Source: Luethyella okanaganae
GTDB lineage: Bacteria; Actinomycetota; Actinomycetes; Actinomycetales; Microbacteriaceae
Direction: 5' to 3'
NCBI RefSeq assembly: GCF_042660285.1
Contig: NZ_JBHSTP010000001.1
Span: 248,001 to 312,000 of the forward strand
Length of the DNA stretch: 64,000 nucleotides
Notes under the pieces: generated by a model
What the model saw: the letters and a program-made list of their open reading frames with translations, nothing else
Databases searched by the model: none
Told to the model about the DNA's origin: nothing
Position numbers and translations under genes: made by a program
In this document: positions 1 through 8,678 of the stretch, piece by piece
How the letters are laid out: every line of letters starts with the position of its first letter
How positions within the stretch are numbered: the stretch's first letter is position 1

Positions 1-297
1 AAGCACGGGGTGCGAGTCAACGCGATCTGCCCCGGCTGGGTGCAGACTCCGATGGCCGACGCCGAGATGGACGAGTTCGCGCGCCATTCCGGATTCGAAG
101 GTCGCGAGCACGGATACGGCCTGGTCACCGCCGATGTCCCGCTCGGCCGCGCCGCCCGCCCGGAGGAGATCGCGGCGATCGCCCGGTTCCTCGGCTCCGG
201 GGAGTCCTCATACGTCACCGGCGCCGTCATCGTCGCAGACGGAGGCGCCCACATCGTAGACGTCCCCACCCTGGCTCTCTCCCGCGAGACTGCGTGA
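1..297 (+). CDS. SDR family oxidoreductase, C-terminal part (5' end outside window)
   Basis: About 98 C-terminal residues of a short-chain dehydrogenase/reductase. The piece holds the segment that follows the catalytic Tyr-x-x-x-Lys: VNAICPGWVQTPM (the usual PG motif), then RAARPEEIAAIARFL and the C-terminal SYVTGAVIVADGG typical of classical NAD(P)-dependent SDRs. The Rossmann motif and catalytic Tyr lie upstream of the window. It converges on the liv importer operon. Its last residues (RETA) and stop codon are encoded inside the palindrome at 281-344, so the natural C-terminus may have been altered by that element. Family assignment is secure. The substrate cannot be told; the neighbourhood suggests an alcohol or hydroxyacyl compound. 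Confidence 0.9.
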   Translation, partial: KHGVRVNAICPGWVQTPMADAEMDEFARHSGFEGREHGYGLVTADVPLGRAARPEEIAAIARFLGSGESSYVTGAVIVADGGAHIVDVPTLALSRETA

Positions 298-344
298 ATC
301 GTCGGATAGAGCCCCCTATCTGACGATTCACGCAGTCTCGCGGG
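281..344. repeat. Long perfect-type palindrome, copy 1 (29-bp arms)
   Basis: Arms 281-309 and 316-344 pair over 29 positions with one mismatch (a G-U wobble in RNA), around the 6-base loop AGCCCC. It lies where two convergent genes meet, so it would act as a strong bidirectional terminator hairpin, although no T-run follows. A second copy lies at 20631-20698. The 56-base core (284-339 here) has identical 19-bp ends in both copies and differs only in the middle 18 bases. Each arm carries the same reading frame ending GAGACTGCGTGA, so both flanking genes end in Arg-Glu-Thr-Ala-stop. Confidence 0.9.
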
Positions 345-1044
345 GTGGTGGCGGGGTGCCGAGGTAGGCGTGGCGCAGGATCTCGGGAGAGTTCTGCAAC
401 TCCGCCGCCGGCCCCTGGTAGGTCACCCGTCCACTGGCCACGACGAGCGCATCGCGCGCGATGCTCAGCGCGAGGTGGGTGAACTGCTCGACGAGCAGAA
501 CCCCGACTCCGTTCTCACGCAGCCTGTCGACGATGGGGAGCAGTCTCATGAACACGACCGGCGCCAGGCCCAGCGACATCTCGTCGATGAGCAGGAATCG
601 CGGCTTCGAGGCGAAGGCGCGGGCGAGCACGACCATCTGCTGCTCTCCGCCGGATAGCAGCCCCGTCGCCGAAGCGATCCGCTTCTCCAACTCGGGGAAC
701 AGCGCGATCGCTTCGTCGACTTCGCGCTGGCTGCGTGCGGTGAGGCGCAGGTTCTCGAGGACGGTGAGGGAGGGGAACACCGCGCGGCCTTGTTCGATGT
801 GCACGATGCCGGCGCGGGCGCGTCTCACGCGGGAGAGCTTGCCGATCGGCTTCCCATCGAGGTTGATGCTGCCTGCGCTCGTGCCGATGACACCAGAGAT
901 CGATTCGAGCAGGCTCGTCTTGCCGGCGCCATTGGGGCCGACGAGCGCGGTGACGCTGCCGGATTCGACAGTCAGGGTGACATCGCTGATGACGGGGCCC
1001 GCGCCGCGGCTGACACTGACCGATTCCAGGGTGAGCGCGCTCAC
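328..1044 (-). CDS. livF: ABC transporter ATP-binding protein, LivF type
   Basis: A 238-residue ATPase of the branched-chain amino acid (HAAT) importer family, cytoplasmic and paired with the LivG-like domain of the next gene. It shows Walker A (GPNGAGKT), a clear C-loop (LLSGGEQQMVVLARAF), Walker B (FLLIDEMSLGLAP) and the switch region (LLVEQ). The GTG start at 1044 overlaps the stop of the upstream fused gene by GTGA, a standard translational coupling; the open frame continues further upstream but only as a shadow of the fused gene. It is the last gene of an importer operon on this strand. Its C-terminus (PPPPRETA) is written by the palindrome 281-344. HAAT systems also carry aromatic acids, amides and urea, so the substrate is open. 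Confidence 0.92.
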   Translation of the reverse strand: MSALTLESVSVSRGAGPVISDVTLTVESGSVTALVGPNGAGKTSLLESISGVIGTSAGSINLDGKPIGKLSRVRRARAGIVHIEQGRAVFPSLTVLENLRLTARSQREVDEAIALFPELEKRIASATGLLSGGEQQMVVLARAFASKPRFLLIDEMSLGLAPVVFMRLLPIVDRLRENGVGVLLVEQFTHLALSIARDALVVASGRVTYQGPAAELQNSPEILRHAYLGTPPPPRETA

Positions 1045-2801
1045 AGCATCTCCGTTTCGCCCATGTAGGCCTTGATGACGGCGGGGTCGGCGAGAATGTC
1101 CGCCTGCGGCCCGCTTGCGAGTACTCTGCCGAAGTCCAGCACGGTGAGGGTGGAGCACACAGAACGCACCAGGTCGAGGTCGTGTTCGATGAGCACAACC
1201 GAGATGCCGAAGCGCGCCGGCACCTGCATGAGTCGTCGGCCGAGATCGACGTGCTCCTCGTGTGAGAGGCCGGCTGCCGGCTCGTCGAGCAGCAGCAGGC
1301 GCGGACGGGCGAGCACATTGGCAGCGACTTCGATGAGCCGGCGTGTGCCGACGTCGACGCTCGCCAGGCGGGTGCGCGCAGGCGGACATCCGAAGAAGTC
1401 GAGCGTCTCGGAGATTCTGGTCGCGGTCAACCTCCGTCTGGCGACGAAGCGCACATAGGCCTCGACCGTCAGACTCGGCGGAACGCGGTCTTGCTGGAAG
1501 GTGCGGCGCAGCCCGAGGCGCGCCCGTTTCGTCGGCGACAGCGCGTCCAGGGTCTTCCCGCCCAGCGACACGCTCCCCTCGTGCTGGGGGAGGAAGCCGG
1601 AGATCGCGTCGACGAGGGTCGATTTGCCCGCTCCGTTGGGCCCGATGAGGCCCATGATCGTGTTCTCCGGCACGGTGAGACTCACTGAGCTGAGAGCCTT
1701 CACCCGTCCGAAGGTCACCCAGAGATCCTTGACGACGAGCAATGGAGCCCCCGATGAGATCGTGCTCCGCGTGAGATCCTGGCCATAGTACCCGGCTTCG
1801 GCCGCGATCGTGCTCGCGTGTTCCTCCCGTTCACGGGCCGCGCGTTCGTCGGCTCGTTTCCACCACAGTTTGCGGATTCCCTGGCCGAGGTTGGTTCCAC
1901 TCGTCAACGCCTGCACGCCGAGGGCGCCGAAGACGACGAACCCCCAGTCTTGTGGGACCCCCCACCGCTTCAGCAGTTCGGGAACGACGACCCAGAGCAG
2001 GCCGCCGAAGATGGCCATATCGATGAGGTAGGCACCGGACATGATCGCGAGCACATAGAGCGCGAGCGACTGGATCGGAGAGAAACTGCTCGCGAAGGCG
2101 ATGCCGACCTGACCGGCGACGAGACCGCCGCTCACACCGCCGAGCGTCGCGCTGACCGCGAACGCGGTGAGCTTGGCCCCGGGAACACTCGTTCCGACCG
2201 ACGCGGTCCCTCGTTCCGAGAACGCGACCGACCTCCAGCTGCTACCCCAGCGTCCTCGCTGCAGGAAGAACACGACGAGGCCGCAGGCGGCGAGGGCGAG
2301 GATGCCGAGGAAGAAGAAGGACCGGTCGTCGCTGAACGCGTCGGGCCGAGTCACGAAGATGCCGGTCGCGGCGCCGGGAAACTGGATCTGCACGAGCGTC
2401 ACATCGGCCGCTGCGGCGAAGCCCAGGGTGACCACGGCGAGGTTCACGCCACGCAAGCGGAGAGCCGGAAGACCGACCAGAACCCCTGCGACACCCGCTC
2501 CGAGTCCGCCGAGCACGAGCCATACGACGAAACCGCCGGGGGCGTCGATCAGGCTGAGCCCGGAGACCACCCAGGCGCCGATCGCGGCGAAGGTGAGTTG
2601 GCACAGTGCGATCATGCCGGCGCTGCCCGTGACGATGCCGAGGCCGAGGATCGCGATGGCCGCGACGATCGCGCTCGTGCCGAGGTAGACGAAGTAACCG
2701 GGCAGGCCGACGCTGAGCGCGTAGCCGACGAGCACGCCGCCGATGGCGACGAGAAACGGAACCAGCAGACGCACGACCGTGCTGTTCTTAGCGAGCCGCA
2801 T
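1041..2801 (-). CDS. Fused permease/ATP-binding protein, LivM-LivG type
   Basis: A 586-residue fusion. Residues about 1-310 form a LivM-type membrane domain with many hydrophobic segments (LALYVLAIMSGAYLIDMAIFGG is part of the family core). A charged linker rich in Arg and Glu follows (about 310-350), then a LivG-type ATPase with Walker A GPNGAGKS, a Q-loop region (RTFQQDRVPPS), Walker B LLLLDEPAAGLS and the switch His in VLIEHDLDLV. The C-loop is divergent: VDVGTRRLIEVA replaces the usual LSxGxxRRLEIA. Such permease-ATPase fusions are common in actinobacterial HAAT importers. It overlaps livH by 14 bases and livF by 4, so the three are translationally coupled. Confidence 0.9.
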   Translation of the reverse strand: MRLAKNSTVVRLLVPFLVAIGGVLVGYALSVGLPGYFVYLGTSAIVAAIAILGLGIVTGSAGMIALCQLTFAAIGAWVVSGLSLIDAPGGFVVWLVLGGLGAGVAGVLVGLPALRLRGVNLAVVTLGFAAAADVTLVQIQFPGAATGIFVTRPDAFSDDRSFFFLGILALAACGLVVFFLQRGRWGSSWRSVAFSERGTASVGTSVPGAKLTAFAVSATLGGVSGGLVAGQVGIAFASSFSPIQSLALYVLAIMSGAYLIDMAIFGGLLWVVVPELLKRWGVPQDWGFVVFGALGVQALTSGTNLGQGIRKLWWKRADERAAREREEHASTIAAEAGYYGQDLTRSTISSGAPLLVVKDLWVTFGRVKALSSVSLTVPENTIMGLIGPNGAGKSTLVDAISGFLPQHEGSVSLGGKTLDALSPTKRARLGLRRTFQQDRVPPSLTVEAYVRFVARRRLTATRISETLDFFGCPPARTRLASVDVGTRRLIEVAANVLARPRLLLLDEPAAGLSHEEHVDLGRRLMQVPARFGISVVLIEHDLDLVRSVCSTLTVLDFGRVLASGPQADILADPAVIKAYMGETEML

Positions 2802-3648
2802 CCCACACCTCCTTGCGCTGAAGCCAGAGCAGAAGCCCGACGATGAAGAGGAACGGGAGGAAGTAGCGGATGAAGGAGAGCTGGTCGATTTGGGCGACGG
2901 TTCCCTGCAGGATGCCGAGCACGAGCCCGCCGACGACGGCGAGGTCGAGCCGGCGGAAGCCGCCGAGCAGGGCGGCGGCAGCGGCCGGCACGATGAGCAT
3001 CGAGAGCGCGATCGCGTCGTTGGACTGGGACGGGGCGACGATCGTTATCACGAGCGTGCTGACGACCCCGGTGAGCGCCCATACCGCGACGCTGAGCGAC
3101 TTGGCGGGGATGCCGATGAGCTCCGCGGTCGTCGGCCGCTCGGAGAGGGCACGGAGCTTGGTGCCGACCGAGGTCTTGACGAGCACGATGCGGCAGGCGA
3201 CCGCGACCGCGATGGCGAGCGCGACCGTGACGAGGGTGACCTGGCTGATGACGACACCGCCGAGGGTGAACGCAGGGCCGGCGAGGATCGGCTGGAACGG
3301 CTGCGGCTTGTTGCCGAAGAGGATGAACGAGAGCGAGATGAGCAACAGGAACGGTCCGACGGTGACCGCGGAGCGGGTGCTCGTATCGGCCTCGGAGAGC
3401 CAGATGGCGACGATCCAGCCGATCAAAGCACTGAGTCCGCCGCCGACGAGGATGCCGACGATCGCAGCGAGCCAGACGGGCGCGCCGAGATCGCTGACGA
3501 ACCATACGGCGACGTAGCTTCCGAACATCCCGGTCGCCGCCTGGGCGAAGTTGACCACCCTGACCAGACGGGACATGAGCGTGAGACAGACGGCGAGCAC
3601 GGCGTAGAGCCCACCCGCCGCCAGTCCGGCTAGCGCGCCCTGCAACAT
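2788..3648 (-). CDS. livH: ABC transporter permease, LivH type
   Basis: A 286-residue inner-membrane permease of the LivH family, partner of the fused LivM-LivG protein. The N-terminus (GLAAGGLYAVLAVCLTLMSRL, then VVNFAQAATGMFGSY) is the characteristic LivH opening, and about eight hydrophobic segments follow. The ATG at 3648 has a GGAG-like Shine-Dalgarno a few bases upstream. The 3' end overlaps the next gene. About 108 bases separate it from the binding-protein gene; I see nothing specific in that gap. Confidence 0.9.
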   Translation of the reverse strand: MLQGALAGLAAGGLYAVLAVCLTLMSRLVRVVNFAQAATGMFGSYVAVWFVSDLGAPVWLAAIVGILVGGGLSALIGWIVAIWLSEADTSTRSAVTVGPFLLLISLSFILFGNKPQPFQPILAGPAFTLGGVVISQVTLVTVALAIAVAVACRIVLVKTSVGTKLRALSERPTTAELIGIPAKSLSVAVWALTGVVSTLVITIVAPSQSNDAIALSMLIVPAAAAALLGGFRRLDLAVVGGLVLGILQGTVAQIDQLSFIRYFLPFLFIVGLLLWLQRKEVWDAAR

Positions 3649-3756
3649 GATGCCGCTCCATTCATCGTCACTGTCATGCCCTTTCCTGGCTGTCGAGCTT
3701 GGGAGCCCGAGGTGGATGCGATGCGTACGCTCGCACCCACCACGGGGTCAAGCCGG

Positions 3757-4944
3757 TTATTCGGGGAGGGGCAGCCAGTCGTCGCCGGCGAGCTCCCACT
3801 TGTTCGTGCCGCTCGTGAGCTTGATCGGCCAGCCGGCGGTGTTGCTGTTGTGCGCGTCTCCCGGGCCGAACATGTACGGGGTGCCGACCATCGGGTTCTC
3901 GATCGGCGTCATCTCGAGCAGCGCCTTCGCCACGGATTCGCGGGTCACGTCGCCCTCGATGCCGGAGACGATCTCGACGAAATACGTCGCGGCGAGGTAT
4001 CCGCCCTGGCTGAACGCGGTCAGGGGGATGCCGTTCTTCTCCATCAGCATGCGCCAGTCCTTGGTCTGGGAGCTCGCGGCGTCGGTGAAGGGGTAGAACT
4101 CAGCCGGGACGTAGATGCCGGCGCCGGCATCGGAGATAGCCGACGCGTAGTTCTCGCTGTAGACGCTCGTGAGCAGCAGCCAGGTCACATCGTTCCAGCC
4201 TTGCGCCTGTGCCGCCTTGAGCTGACCGATCGAGTCCGGTTCCACAGGATTGACGGTCACGGCCTCGCAGCCGGCCCCCTTGGCCGCGACGATGTAGGGA
4301 GTGTAGTCCGAAGCTCCGTAGGGCACGGCGTCATCGAGATAGATGAGTTTCTTGCCGGTGACCTCGGTCCACTTGTCGATGGCCGCCTGGTAGGCGGGCA
4401 GCGTGCTGCCGGCGATCTCGAGCATTCCGCAGATGTTCTTGAGCCCAAGCACCTCGGAGCCGTAGATCAGTGACAGGGTCATGTCGACGTATGGACCCGT
4501 GTTGGCCGGAGAGATGTTCGGGTTGTTGAAGCAGACCGGGTCGACGCCGACGCCGGGAATGGACCTGATCTTCTGCTGCTCGTAGTACTGGCCGTTGATC
4601 TCGCATTCGAGGAGGCTCGCGGAACCCACCATGGCCACCGCGTTGTCGCTGCCAACGATCTCGCGGGCAGCCGCAGCCGCCGCAGCCGGGTCACCCTTGT
4701 CGTCGAGGATCTTGTAGTCGATCTGACGGCCGTTGACGCCGCCGTTCGCGTTGACCTCGTCGAAGACGGCTTTCGCGGCCTGCGATGCCTCGGGAAAGGC
4801 TGCCGCGCCGCTCAGGGCGTTGACGGAGCCCACGACGATGGGGCTCGCGTCTCCATCGCCGGGAGCACCACTCTGGCCGCATCCGCTCAGGACGATGATG
4901 CTGGCCGCGGCGACCGCAGTCACTTTCATGATGTGGTTCTTCAT
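3757..4944 (-). CDS. ABC transporter substrate-binding lipoprotein, LivK/periplasmic-binding type I
   Basis: Extracellular solute-binding lipoprotein of the importer, 395 residues from the ATG at 4944. I prefer this start to the open-frame ATG at 4992 because it has a purine-rich Shine-Dalgarno (AGGCAGGGAAG) and gives a compact signal peptide (MKNHIMKVTAVAAASIIVLSGC) with lipobox LSGC. The mature part follows the Peripla_BP_6 pattern: IVVGSVNALSGAAAFPE at the ligand-binding start, then NANGGVNGRQI and DDKGDPAAAAAAAREIV. Family ligands range from branched-chain amino acids to aromatic acids and short amides, and nothing visible decides between them. The 245 bases upstream (4945-5189) hold only a short inverted repeat, GCTCC/GGAGC at 5031-5047. 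Confidence 0.88.
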   Translation of the reverse strand: MKNHIMKVTAVAAASIIVLSGCGQSGAPGDGDASPIVVGSVNALSGAAAFPEASQAAKAVFDEVNANGGVNGRQIDYKILDDKGDPAAAAAAAREIVGSDNAVAMVGSASLLECEINGQYYEQQKIRSIPGVGVDPVCFNNPNISPANTGPYVDMTLSLIYGSEVLGLKNICGMLEIAGSTLPAYQAAIDKWTEVTGKKLIYLDDAVPYGASDYTPYIVAAKGAGCEAVTVNPVEPDSIGQLKAAQAQGWNDVTWLLLTSVYSENYASAISDAGAGIYVPAEFYPFTDAASSQTKDWRMLMEKNGIPLTAFSQGGYLAATYFVEIVSGIEGDVTRESVAKALLEMTPIENPMVGTPYMFGPGDAHNSNTAGWPIKLTSGTNKWELAGDDWLPLPE

Positions 4945-5189
4945 GCGCTTCCCTGCCTCTCGGGTTGCACGACGAACACTTCGTCGTGTCACCAGCGCCG
5001 TCCGGGTGAACGAGCGATGGCTGATTCGTAGCTCCGACGTTAGGAGCCGACTGCGGGTGCGGTTTGTCTTCGAGTGCGCAGTCGTTGTCTCTGCGGGAAC
5101 CGTCGATAACGGTCGGGTAAAGACGCGGATGCCGGGCGTCGAGATGCCGGACGCGACGCTGTCGCCCGGCCCCGGCCGAACGCCGACCT

Positions 5190-5582
5190 CTAGCGATCGT
5201 CGACCGCGCGCATCACGAGTTCGGTGTCTGTGAACTGTTCGAAGGCGACGACGCGCCCGTCGGCGAGACGCCAGACGTGGGCGACGCGGGCAGCGAAGTA
5301 CCTCCCTGTCGCCTTGTAGGTGCCGCTGTACAGGCCGATGCCGATCACGGTGTCGCCGGCATCGAGCACCTCGTCGATCGTGACCGTGTAGTCATCCCAC
5401 TCGCTCTGAATGCGTGCGAACACGTTGTCGCGCACGGCAGCCGGACCGACGTAGCTTCCTGCATAGGGGAAGCCGGCTGCCTCCGTCCAGTGGATGTCCG
5501 GGTCGAACGGTGCGAGCATCCCCTGGAGGTCTCCCCGGTCGGATGCCGCGTAGTGGTCTTTGACGATCTGCACGTTGTTCAT
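5190..5582 (-). CDS. NTF2-like/SnoaL-like protein
   Basis: A 130-residue protein with the NTF2-like cone fold pattern: the N-terminal helix IVKDHYAASDRGDLQGMLAPF, then the strand DPDIHWTEAAGFPYAGSYVG and the C-terminal strands HVWRLADGRVVAFEQFTDT. Members of this fold serve as small hydrolases, isomerases, dehydratases or subunits of ring-hydroxylating enzymes. The exact activity cannot be read from the sequence. It sits 39 bases downstream of moaF on the same strand and is probably co-transcribed with it, which hints at a role in the same catabolic programme. Confidence 0.82.
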   Translation of the reverse strand: MNNVQIVKDHYAASDRGDLQGMLAPFDPDIHWTEAAGFPYAGSYVGPAAVRDNVFARIQSEWDDYTVTIDEVLDAGDTVIGIGLYSGTYKATGRYFAARVAHVWRLADGRVVAFEQFTDTELVMRAVDDR

Positions 5583-5621
5583 GGTTTCTCCTGGGTCGGA
5601 CGAGGCTGGTTCGGGGTGGGC

Positions 5622-6428
5622 TCAGACCGGCTGGGCATCGGGGTAGGCGACGGAGCCGATCGGGTAGATGTGGCCGCCGGCGCGTGAGTGCTCGGATTCC
5701 CCGGAGCCGTTCAGACCGAGGAAGATCCCCGTCGTGTGCAGGGCGTAGCCGAGGTCGTGCAGCCAGACGCTCGCGACGGCGATGCGGAACTCGCGGAAGC
5801 AGAACAGGTAGAGTCCGTGGTCGAACTTCCACACGGTCGAGAGGTCCATGTCTCCGTGGCCGCGCTGCACCCCTTCGAGGCATTGCCAGGCGTAGCGTTG
5901 CGAAGAGACGTAGACGTGCTCGTAGAGGTGCTCGGGACTGTAGCGGTAGAGGTTCCGTTTGCCGATGAGGTCGCGCGACGGGCCGGGTTCGTCGCTGCTC
6001 GGCGTGCCGGCGTCCGTCACCGCGGACCAGAAGGTCTGGCGCACGCGCGGCGCTCCACCGATGTCTTGGTCACCGATAGCGGAATGCACGACGGTCGCCC
6101 GGTGCGTTGTCGTCGAGTACACGATCGTGATCGCCTCCCGCTCGACGCTCTCGAGTGGGAGATTGACGAAGATCACGTCGTCGCGGGCGGCGATGGCGTC
6201 GTAGGGGTCTCGGGTTCCCGCTGCGGAGGAGATGGAGCCGTGGGCCTCCCAGACCACGACGTCGGTCTCGAAGACGAGCGCGATCACGGTGCCGTCGTGC
6301 AGCGTGAGGGCGAGCCGTGTTCCGCCGAGGTCGATGTTAGGCAGCCGATAGGTGTCGATTCCTGCGGCGAACTCGTCATAGCTGCGCCATTCGTCTTCGG
6401 GCGCCTGCGAGATCGTGGAGTCCGTCAT
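5622..6428 (-). CDS. moaF: MoaF family protein
   Basis: A 268-residue protein that I recognise as MoaF (annotated in databases as molybdenum cofactor biosynthesis protein F). The name comes from the monoamine-regulated moa operon of Klebsiella, not from a proven cofactor step. Diagnostic stretches are the N-terminal strand GTRLALTLHDGTVIALVFE and the C-terminal block LYEHVYVSSQRYAWQCLEG, HGLYLFCFREFRIAVAS and TTGIFLGLNGSGE. It is a soluble lipocalin-like double-domain protein. The ATG at 6428 follows an AGGAAAGGAAG Shine-Dalgarno that belongs to a 17-bp tandem duplication. An AraC/FeaR-like regulator upstream fits control by an amine or aromatic compound. The molecular function is unknown. 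Confidence 0.8.
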   Translation of the reverse strand: MTDSTISQAPEDEWRSYDEFAAGIDTYRLPNIDLGGTRLALTLHDGTVIALVFETDVVVWEAHGSISSAAGTRDPYDAIAARDDVIFVNLPLESVEREAITIVYSTTTHRATVVHSAIGDQDIGGAPRVRQTFWSAVTDAGTPSSDEPGPSRDLIGKRNLYRYSPEHLYEHVYVSSQRYAWQCLEGVQRGHGDMDLSTVWKFDHGLYLFCFREFRIAVASVWLHDLGYALHTTGIFLGLNGSGESEHSRAGGHIYPIGSVAYPDAQPV

Positions 6429-6440
6429 CGGTGTTCTTCC

Positions 6441-6474
6441 TTTCCTGGAACGGGCACTTTCCTGGAACGGGCAT
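6441..6474. repeat. 17-bp tandem duplication in the moaF leader
   Basis: Two adjacent copies of TTTCCTGGAACGGGCA(C/T), at 6441-6457 and 6458-6474, differing only in the last base. On the minus strand each copy contains AGGAAAG. The copy nearest moaF supplies its Shine-Dalgarno, so the second is a spare. The duplication lies just beyond the point where the alcohol dehydrogenase remnant loses its reading sense. Confidence 0.85.
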
Positions 6475-6509
6475 CCGTGCCCGACATCTGGGCGACGGCG
6501 GCAGTTTGG

Positions 6510-6651
6510 TCGCGCAGACGCCGAAGAGGGCGACCCTCAGCAGCAGTTCGTCGGACCCGGTCTCCGGGATCGTCTGCTCCTCGACGACGATCTCATCGCG
6601 CGTCGGGAACACCGCCTGCCTGCTCGAGGCGGGAACGGACGAGACCACCAT
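6510..6651 (-). pseudogene. Remnant of a zinc-type (MDR) alcohol dehydrogenase, N-terminus only
   Basis: From the ATG at 6651, about 47 residues read as the start of a medium-chain dehydrogenase: IVVEEQTIPETGSDELLLRV followed by ALFGVCATKL, matching the family pattern xxPxPGxGEVLVRVxxxGxCxTD. The catalytic Cys position is present and the following Asp is Lys. The start has a good GGAG Shine-Dalgarno six bases upstream. After this the frame becomes meaningless and ends inside moaF, so roughly 280 residues of the family are missing. The frame is probably a deletion product left in the operon. The remaining bases up to the AraC gene (6652-6829) hold nothing I can identify. Confidence 0.65.
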
Positions 6652-6829
6652 GACACGCTCCAGGGATTCCTTCCCACGCAGCAGTGCACGGGGGTACGGT
6701 CATCGTCGTCTCACCGTGGCGCGGGTTCAAGGCCTCCTGCGGCTTCGTACGCTCGCTGTCAAACCCTGTTCGCTCGCGAACTAATCGATCGACGCATCGG
6801 CAGGCCCATCACGTCGATGGAGGCGCTGC

Positions 6830-7798
6830 TCAGGCCGCCTTGCTGCGGAGCTCGCTCGGCGCCTGGCCGTAGCTCGCCTTGAACACCCGGCTGAAGTGCG
6901 CCGCGTCGACGAATCCCCATCTCGCCGCGATCGCGGCGACCGGCCGGTCGGCGTAGACCGGGTTGAGCAGGTCTCGACGGCATCGTTCCAGGCGGCGACT
7001 GCGAATCCAGGTGGATACCGTCGTGCCTTGCGCCTGGAAGATGCCGTGCAGGTGACGCGTCGAGATGAAGTGGGCCGCTGCGATCTGACTCGGCCCCAGA
7101 TCGGTGGAGGCGAGGTTGGCGTCGATGTAGCCTCGGATGTGCTGCATGAGTGCCTGATGTGGGTTGCCGTTGCCGCGCTCGAGGTCGAGCTCCCTCGAGA
7201 ACATCGTCGTGACGAGGTCGAGCGCGCTGTGGGTGAGACGGGTGCCCGTGTTGCCGTTGAGTTGTTCGAGGTTGCTGACCAGCTGCGCCAAGAAAGGCAC
7301 GATCATGCTGCCGATGCCCTCCTTGCCAGACATCGTCACCGCCGTGAGCTGGCCAACGACATCGGCGGGAAGGTCGATCAGGTGCTTGGGGAACATGACG
7401 ACCATCGTGCGGAACTCGTCGTCGAAGACGAGGGAGTACGGCCGATGCGTGTCGTAGACGGCGAGATCGCCTGGTTGCAGCATGGCCTCGCGATTGTCCT
7501 GGATGAGCAGGCCGGTGCCCGCGAGCTGCAGGCTCAGCTTGAAGTAGTGCCGGTCGGCGCGAGCGATGAGCTCCGGCGTCCGCTCGACGACGTGCTCCGT
7601 GGCGCTGACCTCCGAGACGTGCACTTCGTCGACGTCGATGGAGCGGATCTTGCCCCAGAACGGATCGGGCCGCTCGCTCGTCACGTGCAGGGGCACGAAG
7701 GACTCCGAAACGGCGGTGCGGAATTCGCTGAAGTTTCGGGAGATCGATGTTGAGACGCGGCTGTGGCCGCTGAGCTGTGATGTTTGAATGCTAGGCAC
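6830..7798 (-). CDS. AraC family transcriptional regulator (FeaR-like layout)
   Basis: A 322-residue regulator. The N-terminal half is an AraC-binding-like domain (HYFKLSLQLAGTGLLIQDNREAM, then LQPGDLAVYDTHRPYSLVF). The C-terminal 100 residues are the double HTH: IAAAHFISTRHLHGIFQAQG and PVAAIAARWGFVDAAHFSRVFKASYG. This arrangement is that of the FeaR/NimR-type activators that respond to aromatic amines or acids in other bacteria. It lies upstream of moaF on the same strand and probably controls the moaF-to-liv genes and/or the divergent monooxygenase genes. The start is a GTG at 7798 with GAGGT about 10 bases before it. A perfect 10-bp palindrome GTGACGTCAC (7830-7839) lies in its upstream region and could be an operator. 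Confidence 0.9.
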   Translation of the reverse strand: MPSIQTSQLSGHSRVSTSISRNFSEFRTAVSESFVPLHVTSERPDPFWGKIRSIDVDEVHVSEVSATEHVVERTPELIARADRHYFKLSLQLAGTGLLIQDNREAMLQPGDLAVYDTHRPYSLVFDDEFRTMVVMFPKHLIDLPADVVGQLTAVTMSGKEGIGSMIVPFLAQLVSNLEQLNGNTGTRLTHSALDLVTTMFSRELDLERGNGNPHQALMQHIRGYIDANLASTDLGPSQIAAAHFISTRHLHGIFQAQGTTVSTWIRSRRLERCRRDLLNPVYADRPVAAIAARWGFVDAAHFSRVFKASYGQAPSELRSKAA

Positions 7799-7924
7799 TG
7801 ATTTACCACCTCGGGAACTCAGTCGGGTCGTGACGTCACTGTATACGATGCCGTGGCATGGATCATATTATCAGGCGTTTCGAGCGACGGTTCCGAGGCG
7901 ATGGCACCTGGCCGGAGCCGTGAA

Positions 7925-8650
7925 TCAGCGGAGTTCGGCCTCGATGGCGGTTGCCGACTGCGTGAGACGCGCGCCGATCATGGCCGCGTCGTTCGCGTTG
8001 GCGACGTAGACGACGGCGATCGCGGCAGGCGGCTGGCCGGCGACGAAGAGGGGAACGGCGATCGAGGAGAGGCCGGGAATGACCTCGTCGTGACTGCTTG
8101 CGAAGCCGCGGGCGCGCGCCAGATCGGCTTCGGGTCGCGCGGTCTCGCCGTGTCCGAGCTCGGCCCACTGGCGCGCGTCGAGCCGGGATTGGATCGCGAT
8201 CCCGGGCGCTCCGACGGAGAGCGGATGCCGCGTTCCCGGGCGTTGCGCCACAGTGGCATGAGCCTGGCGCGGCTCTACGCTGAGCAAGGTGACGACCTCG
8301 CGGTGGTCGAGCACCGTCAGGAAGGCTGTCATGCCGAGCTCATTCGCCGCAGCCGTGAGTTCGGGTAGCGCCGCGGATTGCAGGTCGCGTGCGACACCGC
8401 GGGCCAGCGCGGCCATACGCGGCCCGAGCCGCACGGCGCCAGCCGCATCCCGCAGTACGAGGCCGTGATCCTCCAGCGTGCGCAGGATCCGGTACGCGAT
8501 GGAACGATGCACGCCGAGCGTCGTGGAGAGCGCCACGATCGTCATCGGGTCGCCGTTCTCGGCGAGGATCTCGAGCACGCGGATGCCGCGCGAGAGCGTC
8601 TGCGAGTGGGGACTGGCCCCCTGGCCCGCGCTACTCAGTGCCGTCGACAT
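7925..8650 (-). CDS. IclR family transcriptional regulator
   Basis: A 241-residue IclR-type regulator. The N-terminal winged HTH is clear (LEILAENGDPMTIVALSTTL, then HRSIAYRILRTLEDHGLV), and the C-terminal effector domain follows (TAFLTVLDHREVVTLLSVEP; ends in IAVVYVANANDAAMIGARL). The family controls aromatic and short-chain acid catabolism as repressor or activator. The gene is divergent from the flavin reductase/oxygenase pair. The 109 bases between them carry a striking set of GTTC-N7-GAAC palindromes (8679-8713), very likely its operators. The length matches the family, and the ATG at 8650 is the natural start. Confidence 0.92.
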   Translation of the reverse strand: MSTALSSAGQGASPHSQTLSRGIRVLEILAENGDPMTIVALSTTLGVHRSIAYRILRTLEDHGLVLRDAAGAVRLGPRMAALARGVARDLQSAALPELTAAANELGMTAFLTVLDHREVVTLLSVEPRQAHATVAQRPGTRHPLSVGAPGIAIQSRLDARQWAELGHGETARPEADLARARGFASSHDEVIPGLSSIAVPLFVAGQPPAAIAVVYVANANDAAMIGARLTQSATAIEAELR

Positions 8651-8678
8651 CTTGGCATTCTCCCATTCATGCTCTACT

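Noticed and set aside
6700..6760. tRNA-like stretch with GGTTCAA
   Set aside because: No cloverleaf can be drawn around it and there is no acceptor stem. No other tRNA candidate was seen.
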